Assembly: GCF_004366035.1 (NCBI RefSeq) | Contig: NZ_SOEE01000001.1 | Location: 310,001 to 374,000 of the forward strand | Length of the DNA stretch: 64,000 nt | Direction of reading: 5' to 3' | From: Cytobacillus oceanisediminis | GTDB taxonomy: Bacteria; Bacillota; Bacilli; Bacillales; Cytobacillaceae | In this document: positions 16,795 to 25,103 of the stretch, in pieces | Position numbering within the stretch: position 1 is the first letter of the stretch | Layout of the letters: every line of letters starts with the position of its first letter | Translations under genes and position numbers: made by a program | The notes under the pieces: model-generated | The model's database searches: none | What the model saw: the letters and a program-made list of their open reading frames with translations, nothing else | Told to the model about the DNA's origin: nothing

Positions 16795-16821
16795 GAGGGC
16801 TGACGCAATGGTCAGCTCTTA
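16795..16821. terminator. Weak hairpin between convergent genes
   Basis: AGGGCTGAC and GTCAGCTCTT form a stem with a GCAATG loop between yqkF and the convergent membrane-protein gene. The T tract is short, so termination may be partial. Confidence 0.5.
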
Positions 16822-17541
16822 AATCATTATTAAGATTATTGTATATCCTGCCACTCCCCCAATAAAAGCAGCAAAATTGCTTTCTCTTTCCTCAGGCAGC
16901 TCCTCTTTAAGCACATTTAATATCACTCCTCCTGCTAGAGCTGCAAATAAGAAAGCAATTACCATCTCACTTACTTCTGTTAACACTCCAACTGCCCATC
17001 CTATTAATATGGAAAATGTCAGTACCCATTGCCCATATTTATCGTATATCCTTTTATGTGATTGCCTTAAGCCATGATCATTAGAAATAAAGTGGACTGA
17101 AAGGGCAAAAAAATAAATAAGCCATTCTTTTAGACTGTCAAACTCCCCATGTACAAGCAGATAGCCAATTAGCATATTGTAAATAAAAAAACTGGATATA
17201 TGAAGCCCAAAAAGTTTTGCTGCATTCCTCTCATCCTTATTTTTTTGAGAATATTTAACTGCTTTCTCAATTCCATAAAAGGCGCAAAGACCCATCATGG
17301 CAAATATGTAAACATGGCTATCCAGGTATTTGAAAATCTCAGATCTTTCCATCCCTTCAAGACTTTCCTGATGTTTTTTAAGCTCTGGAAGGACATGTAC
17401 AAATATATAAGCTACAGAGATTCCGCTTGCGGCTGACAGAAGCCTGCTTCTTGGGATATAGGTTAAAAATTTCATGTACTTTGAAGAGAAGTGCACAAAT
17501 GAAAAACCGAGAGCAAATATAAAACTTAATAAAGAAAACAT
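16819..17541 (-). CDS. Polytopic membrane protein, possibly ZIP-like
   Basis: 240 residues with about seven hydrophobic helices. The pieces GISVAYIFVHVLPEL (residues about 40-54), SVHFISNDHGLRQSHKR, and the C-terminal AALAGGVILNVLKEELPEER recall the ZIP metal transporter fold (small residues in the last helices, LPE motifs), but the standard ZIP HNxxEG and HExPHE metal motifs are absent. I cannot name a function. It is inserted between yqkF and yqkE relative to B. subtilis. A short asparagine/lysine loop near 95-110 separates helices. Confidence 0.6.
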   Translation of the reverse strand: MFSLLSFIFALGFSFVHFSSKYMKFLTYIPRSRLLSAASGISVAYIFVHVLPELKKHQESLEGMERSEIFKYLDSHVYIFAMMGLCAFYGIEKAVKYSQKNKDERNAAKLFGLHISSFFIYNMLIGYLLVHGEFDSLKEWLIYFFALSVHFISNDHGLRQSHKRIYDKYGQWVLTFSILIGWAVGVLTEVSEMVIAFLFAALAGGVILNVLKEELPEERESNFAAFIGGVAGYTIILIMI

Positions 17542-17600
17542 GGAACGACCCCCGTCTTTTTTATTAATCTTTGCCCTCGGTTATTTTAAATGAAACTTTT

Positions 17601-17846
17601 TTATTTGAACTCTTTCCAGTTAAGATCGCTTTCTCCAAGCAATTCTTCAAAACTTTTATTTTTTTCGCGGAGTCTTCTTTCCTCTCTTTTTCTGCGCTCT
17701 TCTTCTTCCTTCTGTTTATCTTCAGCAGCTTTTAATTCCTGCTTCTTCCCTTTTAATTGCTCCATCAAGTCCTGATTTAGCATGTCGCCAAGTGTGACTG
17801 GCTTATCGTCTTTCTTAGGCTGGGAATGATGTTTTTTCTTTTTCAT
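17601..17846 (-). CDS. yqkE: YqkE-family small charged protein (DUF3886)
   Basis: 81 residues, rich in Lys and Glu with a long predicted helix or coiled coil (QLKGKKQELKAAEDKQKEEE onward). The N-terminus is lysine and histidine rich (MKKKKHHSQPKKDDKP). Function is unknown. It is conserved in Bacillus next to yqkF. The C-terminal LLGESDLNWKEFK motif is typical of the family. Confidence 0.8.
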   Translation of the reverse strand: MKKKKHHSQPKKDDKPVTLGDMLNQDLMEQLKGKKQELKAAEDKQKEEEERRKREERRLREKNKSFEELLGESDLNWKEFK

Positions 17847-17923
17847 AGTATCCCCTCATCAACTAATTTTGCCATTTATTATAACATATTTTTTTATTGA
17901 TGAAGGAACAGGCTGAATCGTTA

Positions 17924-18295
17924 TTATGGCAAATACTCCAGAAACTCAATTCTGTTTCCGAATGGGTCATCAACAAAGAATCGCTTTCTTCCTTCTATAG
18001 GCGGTTCTTCCTTTATAGCTATCTTCTGCTTTTGAAGAGTGCTTCTCAAGTCCTCGAGGTTTTCCACAATAAATCCAGGGTGCGCTTTTTTTGCCGGCAA
18101 GAAGCCTTCCTGCACCCCGATATGGATTTCCTGATCTCCGCATATAAACCAGCAGCCGCCGCGCTTCTGAAGATTTTCAGGCTTGGGAATTTCCTTCAGC
18201 CCAAGCTGTTCACCGTAAAATTTCCTGGCATTATCCTCGCAGCCTTTTGGAGCTGCCAGCTGGATATGGTCGATCCCTTTAAATGAAAATCTCAT
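17924..18295 (-). CDS. VOC/glyoxalase-fold protein
   Basis: 123 residues forming one VOC domain (paired beta-alpha-beta modules): GIDHIQLAAPKG at the start, FICGDQEIHIGVQ in the middle, and FVDDPFGNRIEFLE at the end, with the His and Glu metal ligands of glyoxalase-like enzymes. Members include glyoxalases, dioxygenases and resistance proteins, so the substrate is open. The gene stands alone, between yqkE and the ketone-body genes. Confidence 0.8.
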   Translation of the reverse strand: MRFSFKGIDHIQLAAPKGCEDNARKFYGEQLGLKEIPKPENLQKRGGCWFICGDQEIHIGVQEGFLPAKKAHPGFIVENLEDLRSTLQKQKIAIKEEPPIEGRKRFFVDDPFGNRIEFLEYLP

Positions 18296-18337
18296 TTTTT
18301 CTCCTCTTTTCTGTAGGATAAAACCGAGTGAAAAATA

Positions 18338-18374
18338 ATGAAAAGCACAGCATTTTCAGCTGTACTTTTCAAAA
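18338..18374 (-). terminator. Intrinsic terminator after scoB
   Basis: Minus-strand AAAAGTACAGC and GCTGTGCTTTT form a stem, with TTTTTC beyond. It lies immediately after the scoB stop. Confidence 0.7.
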
Positions 18375-18378
18375 GGTA

Positions 18379-19047
18379 TTAATAAGCTTCTGTGACAACG
18401 TTTTCGTCAATTTGCAATTCAGGTTCTGTTGAATTGATTATGTCCTCGATTGTGAAGCCTTTAGCGACTTCAACAAGCTTCAAACCAGAATCGGTTACAT
18501 CGATGACTGCCCGCTCAGTTATAATGCGGTCAACGACGTTTTTTCCTGTTAAAGGCAGGCTGCAGTCTTTAAGAATCTTCGAATCGCCATTTTTATTAGT
18601 GTGATCCATAATGACGATGATTTTATTGGCCCCATGAACCAGATCCATTGCACCGCCCATTCCCTTGATCATCTTCCCTGGAATCATCCAGTTGGCCAGA
18701 TCACCTTTTTCGGAAACCTCCATTCCGCCGAGAATGGCAATATTCACATGGCCTCCCCTGATCATCGCAAATGATTCAGCACTATCAAAATACGAGGCCC
18801 CCGAAATTGCGGTAACTGTTTCTTTTCCTGCATTAATTAAATCCGGATCAACTTCGCTTTCAGCAGGATATGGTCCAATTCCCAGCAATCCATTTTCAGA
18901 TTGAAGGACTACTTCTTTATTATCAGAAATATAGTTTGCAACCAATGTCGGCATGCCAATTCCCAAATTCACGTAAAAACCATTTTCAATTTCTTTCTCA
19001 GCACGTCTGGCGATTTTCTCGCGGACTGCTGCTTTATCGTTACTCAT
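18379..19047 (-). CDS. scoB: 3-oxoacid CoA-transferase subunit B
   Basis: 222 residues. The CoA-transferase active-site glutamate is Glu51 in [12 protein letters not shown]. The glycine-rich [20 protein letters not shown] motif is also typical. With ScoA it moves CoA from succinyl-CoA to acetoacetate. Together with the neighbouring thiolase this converts acetoacetate to two acetyl-CoA. It follows scoA after 24 bases and ends at a terminator, so it is the last gene of the thl-scoA-scoB operon. Confidence 0.95.
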   Translation of the reverse strand: MSNDKAAVREKIARRAEKEIENGFYVNLGIGMPTLVANYISDNKEVVLQSENGLLGIGPYPAESEVDPDLINAGKETVTAISGASYFDSAESFAMIRGGHVNIAILGGMEVSEKGDLANWMIPGKMIKGMGGAMDLVHGANKIIVIMDHTNKNGDSKILKDCSLPLTGKNVVDRIITERAVIDVTDSGLKLVEVAKGFTIEDIINSTEPELQIDENVVTEAY

Positions 19048-19071
19048 GAGTCCCTCTCCTTCCGTCAGTAT

Positions 19072-19761
19072 CTATTTCTTTACAGTCAGTCTTTCAATGC
19101 GCTTTTCCTGTTTTCCCTTAATCAGCGACTGAACATAGATGCTCGGCGTATGAATATAGTTCGGATCCAATTCACCAATTTCATAAAGTGTCTCCACTTC
19201 TGCAATTGTCACTTTGCCTGCTGCTGCAATCATCGGATTGAAGTTCCGGGCAGTTTTGTGATATACAAGATTGCCCATTTTATCGCCCTTCCATGCCCTT
19301 ACAAGGCTGAAGTCTGCTTTCAGTGCCTCTTCAAGGAGATATTCCTTGCCGTCAAAAACCTTGGCCTCTTTCCCCTCTGCAATCGGTGTACCTACTCCTG
19401 CCGGCGTATAAAAAGCAGGAATGCCGGCACCGCCTGCACGGATTTTTTCCGCCAGCGTTCCTTGAGGGAGCAGCTCTACTTCAATTTCGCCTGAAAGAAC
19501 CTGTCTCTCAAACTCTTTGTTTTCGCCGACATAAGAACCGACCATTTTCTTAATCTGTTTATTTTTTAAAAGCAGTCCAAGCCCCCAATCATCAACACCG
19601 CAGTTATTTGAAATGACAGTTAGGTCCTTGACCCCTTTATCAACTAAAGCAAGAATAAGGTTTTCAGGGATTCCGCACAGACCGAAGCCGCCAACCATTA
19701 GGACAGCGCCATCATGAATTTCCTGAACCGCTTCACTGAAGGAAGTACAAATTTTCTTCAC
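19072..19761 (-). CDS. scoA: 3-oxoacid CoA-transferase subunit A
   Basis: 229 residues. Family features are [14 protein letters not shown] (CoA loop), [12 protein letters not shown] and [10 protein letters not shown] chose the GTG at 19761 because AAAGGAGTGA lies just upstream; the ATG at 19779 would place that site inside the coding region. The protein pairs with ScoB. The preceding gene is the thiolase (62 bases upstream), so acetoacetate metabolism is the shared theme. Confidence 0.94.
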   Translation of the reverse strand: MKKICTSFSEAVQEIHDGAVLMVGGFGLCGIPENLILALVDKGVKDLTVISNNCGVDDWGLGLLLKNKQIKKMVGSYVGENKEFERQVLSGEIEVELLPQGTLAEKIRAGGAGIPAFYTPAGVGTPIAEGKEAKVFDGKEYLLEEALKADFSLVRAWKGDKMGNLVYHKTARNFNPMIAAAGKVTIAEVETLYEIGELDPNYIHTPSIYVQSLIKGKQEKRIERLTVKK

Positions 19762-19823
19762 TTCAATCACTCCTTTCATTTGAAATACTCAATTTTTTTG
19801 CTATTCATTTACTTTCGAATTTC

Positions 19824-21011
19824 CTAAGCAAGCTCCACCACTGTGGCTACCCCCTGGCCACCGCCGATGCATAGAGTTGCAAGGCCTTTTTTCGCCTGTC
19901 TTTTTTGCATCTCATGAATAAGAGTTACAAGAATTCTTGCACCGCTTGCGCCGATTGGATGTCCGAGCGCAATGGCCCCGCCATTGACATTCAGAATCTC
20001 CTTGTTAAAACGAAGCTCCCTGTCAACTGCGAGCGACTGGGCTGCAAATGCTTCGTTTGCTTCAATAAGCTCCAGTTCATCCATGGAAACAGATGCCTTT
20101 TCAAGCGCTTTTTTTACCGCAGCAACAGGGCCAATGCCCATTATGCTTGGATCCACACCTGCACTTGCATTTCCTTTAATCGTTACTAACGGCTTAAGAC
20201 CGAGTGCATCTGCTTTCTTTTTGCTCATAACAAGCAATACTGCAGCCCCGTCATTAATCCCGGAAGCATTACCGGCTGTTACACTGCCGTCTTTCTTAAA
20301 CGCCGGGCGCAGGCCTGCGAGCTTTTCAGCAGTCGTCCCTTTCTTTGGATACTCGTCTGCATCAAAAACAACCGGATCCCCTTTTCGCTGAGGAATTTCC
20401 ACAGGAACGATTTCATTATTGAATTTTCCTTCTTCAATTGCCTTTGCTGCCTTTTCCTGGCTGGCTGCTGCGAATTCGTCCTGTTCTTCCCGGCTCAGCT
20501 CGTATTTCGAGCAGAGATTCTCAGCAGTAACTCCCATATGGTAATCATTAAAGGCACACCAGAGCCCGTCTGATATCATCGAATCTATAAGCTTTTGATC
20601 TCCCATTTTAAAGCCATTTCTTGCATTTTTCAGTATGTAAGGAGCCTGACTCATATTCTCCATGCCGCCAGCTATCACCGCTTCTGCATCACCAGCTAAA
20701 ATGGCCTGTGCAGCTAAATGAACTGCTTTAAGCCCGGAACCGCAAACCTTATTAATCGTCATCGCGGAAACGCTTTCAGGAAGTCCCGCTTTAAGAGCTG
20801 CCTGCCTTGCCGGATTCTGGCCCAGACCTGCCTGCAGGACATTCCCCAGGATTACTTCATCTATCTGATCCGGTGTTACGCCTGCTTTTTCAAGTGCGCC
20901 TTTTATCGCAATCGCCCCAAGCTCTGGTGCTGATACATCTTTAAGGCTTCCATTAAAACTGCCTATTGCTGTCCGGACCGCGCTGACTATTACGACTTCT
21001 GTTTGTGCCAT
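19824..21011 (-). CDS. Acetyl-CoA acetyltransferase (thiolase)
   Basis: 395 residues from the ATG at 21011 (AAAGG about 10 bases upstream). The nucleophile Cys90 lies in [10 protein letters not shown], the catalytic His in [10 protein letters not shown], and the second Cys in LCIGGGQG. It condenses or cleaves acetoacetyl-CoA; homologues are called AtoB, ThlA or MmgA. Here its partners are scoA and scoB downstream and HMG-CoA lyase divergently upstream, which suits breakdown of leucine-derived acetoacetate. Biosynthetic use cannot be excluded. Confidence 0.94.
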   Translation of the reverse strand: MAQTEVVIVSAVRTAIGSFNGSLKDVSAPELGAIAIKGALEKAGVTPDQIDEVILGNVLQAGLGQNPARQAALKAGLPESVSAMTINKVCGSGLKAVHLAAQAILAGDAEAVIAGGMENMSQAPYILKNARNGFKMGDQKLIDSMISDGLWCAFNDYHMGVTAENLCSKYELSREEQDEFAAASQEKAAKAIEEGKFNNEIVPVEIPQRKGDPVVFDADEYPKKGTTAEKLAGLRPAFKKDGSVTAGNASGINDGAAVLLVMSKKKADALGLKPLVTIKGNASAGVDPSIMGIGPVAAVKKALEKASVSMDELELIEANEAFAAQSLAVDRELRFNKEILNVNGGAIALGHPIGASGARILVTLIHEMQKRQAKKGLATLCIGGGQGVATVVELA

Positions 21012-21098
21012 CTCTCTCATCCTTTCAAAACATCTCTCTGCTTATATTCGTGCCAAGATCTCAAAATTCCTTTTATTTTGTCAAAATTTTTATTATTC

Positions 21099-21128
21099 TT
21101 GCAATCGAAAATACTTTCCTACTACAAT
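21099..21128 (+). promoter_or_regulatory. SigA-type promoter of HMG-CoA lyase gene
   Basis: TTGCAA (21099-21104), 18 bases, TACAAT (21123-21128). The predicted start is near 21135. Confidence 0.5.
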
Positions 21129-21153
21129 AAATTCAAGCGATTTAACATTTTAA

Positions 21154-21167
21154 AGAAAGCGCTTACC
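21154..21167. promoter_or_regulatory. cre-like site downstream of the promoter
   Basis: AGAAAGCGCTTACC keeps the AAAGCGCTT core of the CcpA operator and matches 12 of 14 positions of the pattern TGWAANCGNTNWCA. It lies about 20 bases after the predicted start of transcription, where CcpA acts as a roadblock. It fits repression of leucine catabolism by glucose. Confidence 0.5.
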
Positions 21168-21203
21168 AGGCACAATCTAAAATATGAAACGGGAGAGGAA
21201 AAC

Positions 21204-22112
21204 ATGACGCTTGCATTTCCAGATAAAGTAACAATCATTGAAGTGGGCCCGCGGGATGGACTGCAAAATGAAAAGGCCTTTGTACCCACCGAAGTCAAGA
21301 AAGACTTTATTAGAAGTTTAAAAAATGCAGGATTAACAGAATTGGAGCTTACTTCATTTGTGTCTCCCAAGTGGGTCCCGCAGATGGGGGATGCAGCTGA
21401 AATTACGGCAGATTGCCTTGATGCAAATACAAGGGATATCGTGCTGGCCCCAAACCGTAAAGGCATTGACAGGGTATATATGACTGAATGCCGGGCCGTT
21501 GCCGTTTTCGTCGGTGTAAGCAATACATTTAATAAGAAAAATATCAATAAATCCACTCAGGAAAGCATGGATGAACTAAAGCCGATTATCGGAGAACTGA
21601 AGGAGAAAGGTTACTTTGTCCGCGCATGCATCTCCACGGCATTTCATTGCCCGTATGAAGGAGCAATTAACCCTGAAGATACAGTTGGACTATGCCGTCA
21701 ATTTGTTGACGCAGGGGCTGATGAATTAAGCGTGGCAGATACAATCGGGATGGCTGCTCCCCATGAATCGCATGGGCTTTTTTCCCGTTTAAAAGAAGAG
21801 TTTCCAACTACCCTGCTGACTGCCCATTTCCATGACACAAGAAAAATGGCCCTTACTAATATTTTTGCAGCCTTACAGGCAGGTGTCGACCGATTTGATA
21901 CTTCCGCCGGAGGACTTGGCGGATGCCCATTTGCCCCGGGCGCTGCAGGCAATGCGGCAACTGAAGATGTTGTTTATATGCTAGAGCGTATGGGAATTGA
22001 AACCAATGTTAACCTTGATCAATTAATGGAAGCGGTAAAAATTGTTCAGCCTCATCTTTCCAGGCCGATTGAAAGCACCTATTTCAGGCTGAACGCTCAA
22101 ACTGTTCAATAG
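21204..22112 (+). CDS. Hydroxymethylglutaryl-CoA lyase
   Basis: 302 residues from the ATG at 21204 (GGGAGAGG upstream); the frame is open to 21003 but that part overlaps the divergent thiolase start. The TIM-barrel shows EVGPRDGLQNE at the start, the metal-binding TAHFHDTRKMA, and the catalytic cysteine loop GGLGGCPFAPGAAGN. It splits HMG-CoA into acetyl-CoA and acetoacetate, the last step of leucine breakdown; B. subtilis YngG is the counterpart. Acetoacetate can pass to ScoAB and thiolase encoded next door. No other leucine-catabolic genes (isovaleryl-CoA steps) are in this window. Confidence 0.95.
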   Translation: MTLAFPDKVTIIEVGPRDGLQNEKAFVPTEVKKDFIRSLKNAGLTELELTSFVSPKWVPQMGDAAEITADCLDANTRDIVLAPNRKGIDRVYMTECRAVAVFVGVSNTFNKKNINKSTQESMDELKPIIGELKEKGYFVRACISTAFHCPYEGAINPEDTVGLCRQFVDAGADELSVADTIGMAAPHESHGLFSRLKEEFPTTLLTAHFHDTRKMALTNIFAALQAGVDRFDTSAGGLGGCPFAPGAAGNAATEDVVYMLERMGIETNVNLDQLMEAVKIVQPHLSRPIESTYFRLNAQTVQ

Positions 22113-22229
22113 CAGTTTCTTAAGATGAATAATGCGCCCTTTCTTATAGCATCTTATTAGATGAAAGCAACTGCTATAGCAGCTGACGAACTGAAATCAG
22201 CTGAAGCCTATTAGAAGGGGGATAATCCG

Positions 22230-22361
22230 ATGAGCCAAAAACGCGATAAAGGATATAGCCAGAAGGGAAAGCCGAATTCCGATACAGTAAACCAGACGAT
22301 TGCTGCCGAGGATTTAGAAAAGGCGATTCATCCAACTAAAAGACAAAACGCGAAGCAATAA
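22230..22361 (+). CDS. Small hypothetical protein (43 residues)
   Basis: A 43-residue, lysine-rich polar ORF starting MSQKRDKGYSQKGKP, with no membrane segment. GAAGGGGGA precedes the ATG. It ends exactly where a strong terminator begins, which supports its being a real gene. I do not recognise the family. Its small, charged, glutamine-rich character would fit spore-associated small proteins, but that is only a guess. Confidence 0.6.
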   Translation: MSQKRDKGYSQKGKPNSDTVNQTIAAEDLEKAIHPTKRQNAKQ

Positions 22362-22384
22362 GCCGCCGCAAAGCGGCTTTTTTC
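22361..22384 (+). terminator. Intrinsic terminator after the 43-residue ORF
   Basis: AGCCGC, a short loop, GCGGCT and T6. It starts at the last base of the stop codon. Confidence 0.85.
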
Positions 22385-22487
22385 ATGCCGGGATTCCCTT
22401 CTGAAATTCCAGCATGTCCCGGCTCACATCTCTGTTTTAATTTTATCCATAATGGTAAAATAAAGTAAAAAAGATGGAGGGATGGGT

Positions 22488-23414
22488 TTGAGAAGGTTTT
22501 TACGTTATTTATTTTCCATCGTACTCTTTCTTTCATCACTCGGCGTCTATTTTACCAATAGGCTTATGTTTATGAAAAAGAAGGAAGATGACTTTATTTT
22601 AGAAAGGGAGAAAGAGTCCGGCAGACTTGATCTTATCAAGTATGACAGCCTGCCAAAAAGAGAAGTGCTTATTCCCTCCCCATTTGGCTATAACTTAAAA
22701 GCCGTAGCTGTCGAACCGCATAAAAATAGTCGCTATATTGTTATTTCCCACGGGGTTACGGAAAATAAAATGAACTCGATTAAATATATGAACCTGTTTT
22801 TGGACCGGGGATTTAATGCGGTTATCTATGATCATCGCCGCCACGGAGAATCCGGAGGAAGAACGACAAGTTACGGGCATTATGAAAAGTTTGATTTAAA
22901 AGCAATTATTGATTGGCTTAAAGCAGAAAAAGGGCCAAATATTCAGATTGGCATTCATGGCGAAAGCATGGGAGCTGCTACAATGATCCTCTATGCGGGA
23001 ATGCTCGAAGACGGTGCCGACTTTTACATCGCCGATTGTCCTTTTTCAGACTTTAAAGCGCAGCTGGCTTACCGTCTGAAAGCAGAAATGAAGCTTTCGC
23101 CAAAGCTTTTTTTGCCTGTTGCCGATCTATTTCTGCGGATGCGTGAGAAATACTCCATCGCAGATGTATCGCCTATTTCTGTTATTGAAAATATAAAGAA
23201 ACCGATCCTGTTCATACACAGTGAAAAAGACGATTTTATTTTGCCGACCATGTCGGAAGCTTTATATGAGAAGAAAAAAGGTCCTAAACAACTTTACCTT
23301 GCTGCCAATGGAATCCATGCTCAATCCTTCAATGAAAACAGAGAAGATTATGAAAAAGTCATCGACGAGTTTTTGGATCAGTATGTCAACAGCAAAGATA
23401 CTTTATCACAATAG
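22488..23414 (+). CDS. yqkD: Alpha/beta hydrolase, YqkD type
   Basis: 308 residues with an N-terminal membrane anchor (FLRYLFSIVLFLSSLGVYF) followed by an alpha/beta hydrolase domain. The nucleophile elbow is GIHGESMGAAT, the Asp and His positions fall in HSEKDDFI and NGIHAQSF. It resembles the BAAT/BAEM (YqkD/YtxM) esterase group; the substrate is unknown. The TTG at 22488 is taken as start, as GGAGG lies seven bases ahead; an ATG two codons upstream is too close. Its neighbours are the 43-residue gene and a convergent lipoprotein. Confidence 0.85.
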   Translation: MRRFLRYLFSIVLFLSSLGVYFTNRLMFMKKKEDDFILEREKESGRLDLIKYDSLPKREVLIPSPFGYNLKAVAVEPHKNSRYIVISHGVTENKMNSIKYMNLFLDRGFNAVIYDHRRHGESGGRTTSYGHYEKFDLKAIIDWLKAEKGPNIQIGIHGESMGAATMILYAGMLEDGADFYIADCPFSDFKAQLAYRLKAEMKLSPKLFLPVADLFLRMREKYSIADVSPISVIENIKKPILFIHSEKDDFILPTMSEALYEKKKGPKQLYLAANGIHAQSFNENREDYEKVIDEFLDQYVNSKDTLSQ

Positions 23415-23417
23415 AAA

Positions 23418-23443
23418 CAGCTGGCTTCAATTTAAGCCAGCTG
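23418..23443. terminator. Hairpin between convergent yqkD and lipoprotein gene
   Basis: Perfect 10-base stem CAGCTGGCTT / AAGCCAGCTG with a CAATTT loop. The T tract is weak on both strands (CTTCC), so it may be a partial terminator. Confidence 0.5.
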
Positions 23444-23459
23444 CTTCCTATAGGATCCT

Positions 23460-23996
23460 CTAATTTTTCTTTTTCTTTATGATTTCCTTGCCCTCTGCCG
23501 ACAGCCCTCTTGCAATATGAAAATCTCCCATTTTAAAATAATAGCGTTTGTTTTCCTTTTTAATAATAGCCGCTTCTTCAAATTTCTCTTCCTTGCCGGC
23601 TACCTCTACTTTTTTTATATCCCCGCTCTGAATCTCACCAAAAATAATCGGTAATCTGTTTTCTAATTTACCTTCCTTATCGTAATCATAAAAAGTATCT
23701 GTATAAACGGTCATATGTTCATTCTCATAATGTTCCCAATGGTTATGGCCTTCATTTTTCCAGCCTTTTTTGTCACTGCCCTTCAAATAGGCAGCCGCCA
23801 TGGCCTCGACCTCTTTTTGTCCATCATTCTGCTGCGTTAAATACAGCAGTACGACTCCATCTTTTACTTTTTCTTTATGTAAGACTTCTTTTACATTGAA
23901 TGGAATTCCGTTATCAATCGCCTGGCCCATTGTTGCTGTACTGCACCCTGACAACATCAGGAAAGCTGCCGCCAGCAAAAATAACTTCTGCTTCAT
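23460..23996 (-). CDS. Predicted lipoprotein of unknown function
   Basis: 178 residues from the ATG at 23996 (TTGGAGGAG upstream). The signal peptide MKQKLFLLAAAFLMLSGCS has a clear lipobox (LSGC, Cys18), so the mature protein should be lipid-anchored outside the membrane. The remainder is soluble and charged, with a repeated aromatic pattern (NHWEHYENEHMTVYTDTFYD). No family is recognised. It is convergent with yqkD and upstream of the yqkB block. Confidence 0.75.
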   Translation of the reverse strand: MKQKLFLLAAAFLMLSGCSTATMGQAIDNGIPFNVKEVLHKEKVKDGVVLLYLTQQNDGQKEVEAMAAAYLKGSDKKGWKNEGHNHWEHYENEHMTVYTDTFYDYDKEGKLENRLPIIFGEIQSGDIKKVEVAGKEEKFEEAAIIKKENKRYYFKMGDFHIARGLSAEGKEIIKKKKN

Positions 23997-24148
23997 TCGA
24001 ATCTCCTCCAATCAGCACTTTCTTCACCAATAATGACAATCATCCTTGTTATTGTTATTCTATTTAGCCTGTAACCTTTTACTAATATATTAAAACCTTA
24101 TTTTCCAGAATTTTGGAAGGGTATTTTTACCTATGTAAACAATTAAAA

Positions 24149-24171
24149 AAGACCGCCTTCCACAGCGGCCG
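24149..24171 (-). terminator. Intrinsic terminator after yqkB
   Basis: Minus-strand GGCCGC, an 8-base loop, GCGGTC and T6, 13 bases after the yqkB stop. Confidence 0.65.
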
Positions 24172-24183
24172 CCTGCTACATCA

Positions 24184-24510
24184 TTATTTTGTTTTATCAA
24201 TAAAGCTCATCCTAGGGTTTAAATACTGATTCGGGCTTTTTAACTGAAAGCAATTTGCTTTCACTGAAAAGTCTATTGTTAAATCGTCATCCAAAAATAC
24301 TTCCTTTGATTTTTCCACATATATGCTGCCAGCGTTCGTTTTAATTTCCCTGTCATCTTCATCCAGGTCATTAACAAGCCAAAGAGCCGTTACCCCGCTT
24401 ACTACGCAGCCGCAGCCATCTATATCATACTTTAGCTTTATGAATCCATCTTTGCCGGCAATCCGTTCGGATAATTTTTCTGCCGCCAATTCAGTTAATG
24501 CAATTTCCAT
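24184..24510 (-). CDS. yqkB: HesB/IscA-like protein YqkB
   Basis: 108 residues, single FeS-biogenesis (HesB-like) fold: EIALTELAAEKL, DIDGCGCVVSGVTAL and VKANCFQLKSPN. The Cys pattern differs from classical IscA, as in other YqkB members. The start at 24510 is in the family position with GGGGAGG about 12 bases upstream; the frame is open to 24567. The role is not established. It is divergent from a CDGSH iron-sulfur protein, which may be more than coincidence. Confidence 0.82.
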   Translation of the reverse strand: MEIALTELAAEKLSERIAGKDGFIKLKYDIDGCGCVVSGVTALWLVNDLDEDDREIKTNAGSIYVEKSKEVFLDDDLTIDFSVKANCFQLKSPNQYLNPRMSFIDKTK

Positions 24511-24625
24511 GTTTAAAACTACCTCCCCTTTGCATATGCTGTATTTTAACACAGATAGTAATAACATGCTTCTGAAAGAGACAGCTGCTTATTCAGCCAC
24601 CAAAGTTGTGAAAGGATGATTGGAT

Positions 24626-24844
24626 ATGTCAAAGGCGCAGATTAAAGTAATGGATAATGGATCGCTGCGTGTAACAGGTGATGTAGAGTTAATTGATATG
24701 GATGGCAATAAATTCGAAACAAAACAAACCTTCTCCCTTTGCCGCTGCGGAAGATCCTCAAAAATTCCATTTTGTGATGGCACTCATAAAGGAACTTTCC
24801 AATCCTGTGTCCGTGCGGAGAAAGCTCTCGATGACAAGCAATAA
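24626..24844 (+). CDS. CDGSH iron-sulfur domain protein
   Basis: 72 residues. The CDGSH signature is exact: Cys39, Cys41, Cys50 and His54 in CRCGRSSKIPFCDGTH, which ligate a [2Fe-2S] cluster. Bacterial single-domain CDGSH proteins are thought to handle electrons or iron-sulfur clusters. The ATG at 24626 is used, though a TTG two codons earlier with AAAGGATGA close by is possible. It is divergent from yqkB and ends just before a strong terminator. Confidence 0.9.
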   Translation: MSKAQIKVMDNGSLRVTGDVELIDMDGNKFETKQTFSLCRCGRSSKIPFCDGTHKGTFQSCVRAEKALDDKQ

Positions 24845-24852
24845 GGGTGGAA

Positions 24853-24880
24853 AACGGGGACAGTCATCCCCGTTTTTTTT
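24853..24880. terminator. Terminator shared by the CDGSH gene and the 52-residue ORF
   Basis: AACGGGGA and TCCCCGTT with a CAGTCA-type loop, then T8 on the plus strand. The stop codon of the convergent 52-residue ORF lies in the loop region. Confidence 0.75.
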
Positions 24881-25022
24881 CATTTTTTATTCTTGCGGGT
24901 GTTGCTCTTTCACCCTGTACAATCCCCTGAAGCAGTTCCCGGTCCCTGTCCGTACTGTCTTCCCCGGCCCCTGGTGCGATATTAGCCATCGGCAGCTGTT
25001 CCAGTTCTTTTCCTCTAGGCAT
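24864..25022 (-). CDS. Small hypothetical protein (52 residues)
   Basis: A 52-residue ORF starting MPRGKELEQLPMANIAPGAG and ending in KNEKKRG, with GGGAGGTG about 8 bases ahead of the ATG. It is acidic in the middle and basic at the end, with no membrane segment. It would follow yqjX in the yqjW-yqjX operon after 81 bases. No family is recognised; a different, longer reading frame on the same strand has no such ribosome site. Confidence 0.5.
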   Translation of the reverse strand: MPRGKELEQLPMANIAPGAGEDSTDRDRELLQGIVQGERATPARIKNEKKRG

Positions 25023-25103
25023 ATTACATACACCTCCCTGCTGTTAAGGTGCTTCCCGCGCCCAAAAACTACCCGTTTTAAATTCATCCAGTTCCAGACA
25101 GCT

